A stretch of 64,000 nucleotides of DNA from PALSA-1006 sp963733265 (lineage in GTDB: Bacteria > Pseudomonadota > Gammaproteobacteria > Burkholderiales > Gallionellaceae). Of this stretch, positions 62,223 through 64,000 are shown piece by piece (positions within the stretch are counted from its first letter, which is position 1; every line of letters begins with the position of its first letter). The stretch lies in assembly GCA_963733265.1 (NCBI GenBank), contig CAVTCF010000003.1, positions 558,001 through 622,000 of the forward strand, in the 5' to 3' direction. The notes below the pieces were generated by a model. That model worked only from the letters and a program-made list of their open reading frames with translations, made no database searches and was not told where the DNA came from. The position numbers were made by a program, and so were the translations under genes.

Positions 62223-63524
62223 ATGGGGCAAGATCAAATAAATGTTTCTCGCAATGAAGTTGCGGCCAAGCCTATTCCACCCGTTACTGAAAGTAAGCAA
62301 ACTCAAACCATTGGTGGAATGTTATCTGCGGCAGAAGAATTGCTGCTAAAAAAAGTCATGAATGCCTTTGGCAATCCTCCGGTGCATGTTGTTCTGTGGG
62401 ATGGACGGGAAATACCTACCCCGGATGGAAACTCGGTAGCGCATGTTCTGCTACGTGACCGCGGTGCATTGATGAAGCTGATCGCCGATCCCGGTCTAAA
62501 CTTTGCCGAATTGTATTCTGCCCAGCGCATCGAAGTTAAAGGCGACCTGCCTGAATTTTTAGAAGCGGTCTACCAAGTGTGGCCCGTATCCAGTCATAGC
62601 AAACTCAGAGAACTCTTGGCACCCCTTATCGGTTTGCAGCGCAACACTTTTTCCAAAGCACGCAGTAATGTCAGCCACCACTATGATATCGGTAATGATT
62701 TTTACAAACTTTGGCTGGATGAACGCATGCTGTACACCTGCGCCTATTTCGCAAGTCCGGACTTAAGCCTGGAAGATGCGCAACTGGCAAAAATGGATCA
62801 TGTCTGCCGCAAACTCCGACTTCAGCCGGGAGAGACCGTTGTCGAGGCGGGTTGCGGCTGGGGAGCTTTGTCATTGCACATGGCAAAACATTACGGGGTT
62901 AAAGTTAAAGCCTACAATATTTCCAAAGAGCAGATTGCCTATGCCCGCGAACGCTCTGCCAAAGAAGGAATGAACGATCTGGTCGAGTTTGTCGAGGATG
63001 ACTACCGCAATGTGAGCGGCAAGTATGATGCGTTTGTATCCGTTGGTATGCTTGAGCATATCGGCGTTGATCATTTCCAGGAACTCGGTGCAGTGATCGA
63101 TCATTGTCTCAAAGACGAGGGCTGTGGTTTGATCCACTCTATCGGCATGAACTATCCACGCCCCATTGATGCTTGGGCTGAACGCTATATTTTCCCGGGC
63201 GCCGGCCCACCCAGTTTGGGGCAAATGATGCAGATCTTTGAGCCATTCAACTTCTCCGTGTTGGATGTGGAAAATCTGCGCCTTCACTATGCCAGGACTC
63301 TCGAACACTGGTTGCGGCGTTATGAGGTAAATGCGGATAAGGTATTGGCTATGTTTGATCAGGAATTTGTTCGGGCATGGCGCTTGTATCTGGCCGGATC
63401 AATTGCCACCTTCAAGACCGGAGACATGCAACTGTTTCAGGTAGTGTTTACCCGCGCGGCTAATAACCAGATCCCTTGGACCAGAGAAGGCCTTTACCAA
63501 CAACAGAGTTCCCGCCGTGGATAA
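62223..63524 (+). CDS. cfa: Cyclopropane-fatty-acyl-phospholipid synthase
   Basis: SAM-dependent enzyme that methylenates unsaturated acyl chains in membrane phospholipids. Start ATG 62223 has GGGAG seven bases upstream; ATG 62205 lies upstream of this site. The N-terminal lipid-binding domain precedes SNVSHHYDIGNDFYKLWLD, then the SAM loop VVEAGCGWGALSLHMAKHYG, VSVGMLEHIGVDHF, and HYARTLEHWLRRY, all diagnostic. About 433 residues. Its stop lies eight bases inside the next gene. Confidence 0.95.
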   Translation: MGQDQINVSRNEVAAKPIPPVTESKQTQTIGGMLSAAEELLLKKVMNAFGNPPVHVVLWDGREIPTPDGNSVAHVLLRDRGALMKLIADPGLNFAELYSAQRIEVKGDLPEFLEAVYQVWPVSSHSKLRELLAPLIGLQRNTFSKARSNVSHHYDIGNDFYKLWLDERMLYTCAYFASPDLSLEDAQLAKMDHVCRKLRLQPGETVVEAGCGWGALSLHMAKHYGVKVKAYNISKEQIAYARERSAKEGMNDLVEFVEDDYRNVSGKYDAFVSVGMLEHIGVDHFQELGAVIDHCLKDEGCGLIHSIGMNYPRPIDAWAERYIFPGAGPPSLGQMMQIFEPFNFSVLDVENLRLHYARTLEHWLRRYEVNADKVLAMFDQEFVRAWRLYLAGSIATFKTGDMQLFQVVFTRAANNQIPWTREGLYQQQSSRRG

Positions 63525-64000
63525 GCAATTGGAAAACTGTGATGTTCTCATCATCGGAGGCGGTCCCGCGGGTTCAAGTTGCGCTTGGCAACTGCACCGG
63601 AGCGGGTTGGATGTTGTCATTATGGACAAAGCGCAGTTTCCTCGCCAAAAGGTCTGTGCCGGTTGGATCACCCCCGCTGTATTAGAGTCGTTGCAAATTG
63701 ATGTCGAGGATTATGCCGGGCAGAATATTATTCAACCGATCACCGGTTTTAGAACCGGCTTGATTGATGGTGAAACTGTTGAAACCCGCTATCCTGAAAC
63801 AGTAAGCTATGGCATACGTCGCTACGAGCTTGACGATTATTTGTTACGGCGTTCAGGAGCGCGGTTGAAACTCGGACAAGGACTCGACTCATTACAAAGA
63901 GAAGGTAATCGATGGATCGTCAACGGTGAAATTTCAACACCACTAGTTATTGGCGCGGGAGGGCATTTCTGTCCGGTAGCTCGTTTCATGGGCGCAAAAG
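63517..64000 (+). CDS. FAD-dependent oxidoreductase (geranylgeranyl-reductase type), 3' end outside window
   Basis: An open frame from GTG 63517, overlapping the cfa stop, running past the window end. It begins VDKQLENCDVLIIGGGPAGS, the FAD-binding Rossmann start, continues VVIMDKAQFPRQKVCAGWIT (the KxCGG-like segment of geranylgeranyl reductases), and later VIGAGGHFCPVARFMGA (second FAD motif GAGGxxCPVAR). Such proteins reduce isoprenoid or fatty-acyl double bonds. Coupling to cfa suggests a role in lipid modification. Only 161 codons are visible. Confidence 0.82.
   Translation, partial: MDKQLENCDVLIIGGGPAGSSCAWQLHRSGLDVVIMDKAQFPRQKVCAGWITPAVLESLQIDVEDYAGQNIIQPITGFRTGLIDGETVETRYPETVSYGIRRYELDDYLLRRSGARLKLGQGLDSLQREGNRWIVNGEISTPLVIGAGGHFCPVARFMGAK

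Noticed and set aside
1..64000. tRNA, rRNA genes or CRISPR arrays
   Set aside because: No cloverleaf-like or regularly spaced repeat-spacer pattern was found by reading; a tRNAscan or CRISPR finder run would settle this.

Overview
The window looks like chromosome of a Gram-negative betaproteobacterium. The order rplU-rpmA-obgE-proB, the trxA-rho pair, rpsT divergent from murJ, a three-gene cytochrome bc1 operon (petABC) and Emr/NodT-type efflux operons all fit that class. The overall style suggests the Gallionellaceae/Nitrosomonadales area, but that narrower placement is an inference I cannot test here. No rRNA, tRNA or CRISPR array was found.

Layout. 0-10 kb: 3' part of mtnA carrying an in-frame palindromic repeat; a frameshifted secreted DUF1566 protein; two small unknown genes; rmuC, nadE, glnB, an NTF2-like protein and a large Ser/Thr kinase-HDOD-GAF signalling protein. 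10-16 kb (minus strand): nudC, proB, obgE, rpmA, rplU, a glutaredoxin-like gene, rho and trxA. 16-25 kb: an unknown coiled-coil membrane protein, then a minus-strand run of methyltransferase, DJ-1 protein, PAP2 phosphatase, yajQ, ppnP, macrodomain protein, and the arginine cluster argD-argF-argG, with rpsT. 26-30 kb: murJ, followed by a decayed defence patch (3' remnant of an MmeI-like restriction-modification enzyme, C-terminal remnant of a HEPN protein, and an antitoxin/PIN-toxin pair whose toxin ends at an early amber codon). 30-39 kb: zapE, an HDOD protein, an emrAB-type pump and a 1326-residue AsmA-like protein. 39-48 kb: petABC, a DUF2721 protein, an old-yellow-enzyme reductase, and a Cpx-like envelope-stress system (cpxP-like gene divergent from cpxRA, with two perfect CpxR boxes between them). 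48-54 kb: an HDOD-GGDEF protein, a HAD hydrolase, an esterase, a DODA dioxygenase, a nitroreductase and cysC. 54-62 kb: a second emrA-emrB-outer-membrane-factor operon whose emrB is split by a complete RIT element (three tandem tyrosine recombinases). 62-64 kb: cfa and the start of a FAD-dependent reductase that runs off the window.

Most genes are housekeeping: NAD, arginine and proline synthesis, translation, termination and respiration. The accessory content is concentrated in 27.6-29.9 kb and 55.9-59.3 kb. The strongest unusual signals are: the RIT element, with 31-bp terminal inverted repeats and a 24-bp palindrome at one end, whose removal between two ATC triplets restores emrB exactly; a palindromic repeat inserted in frame in mtnA and present elsewhere in the window; several genes broken by single small lesions; and the two CpxR boxes.
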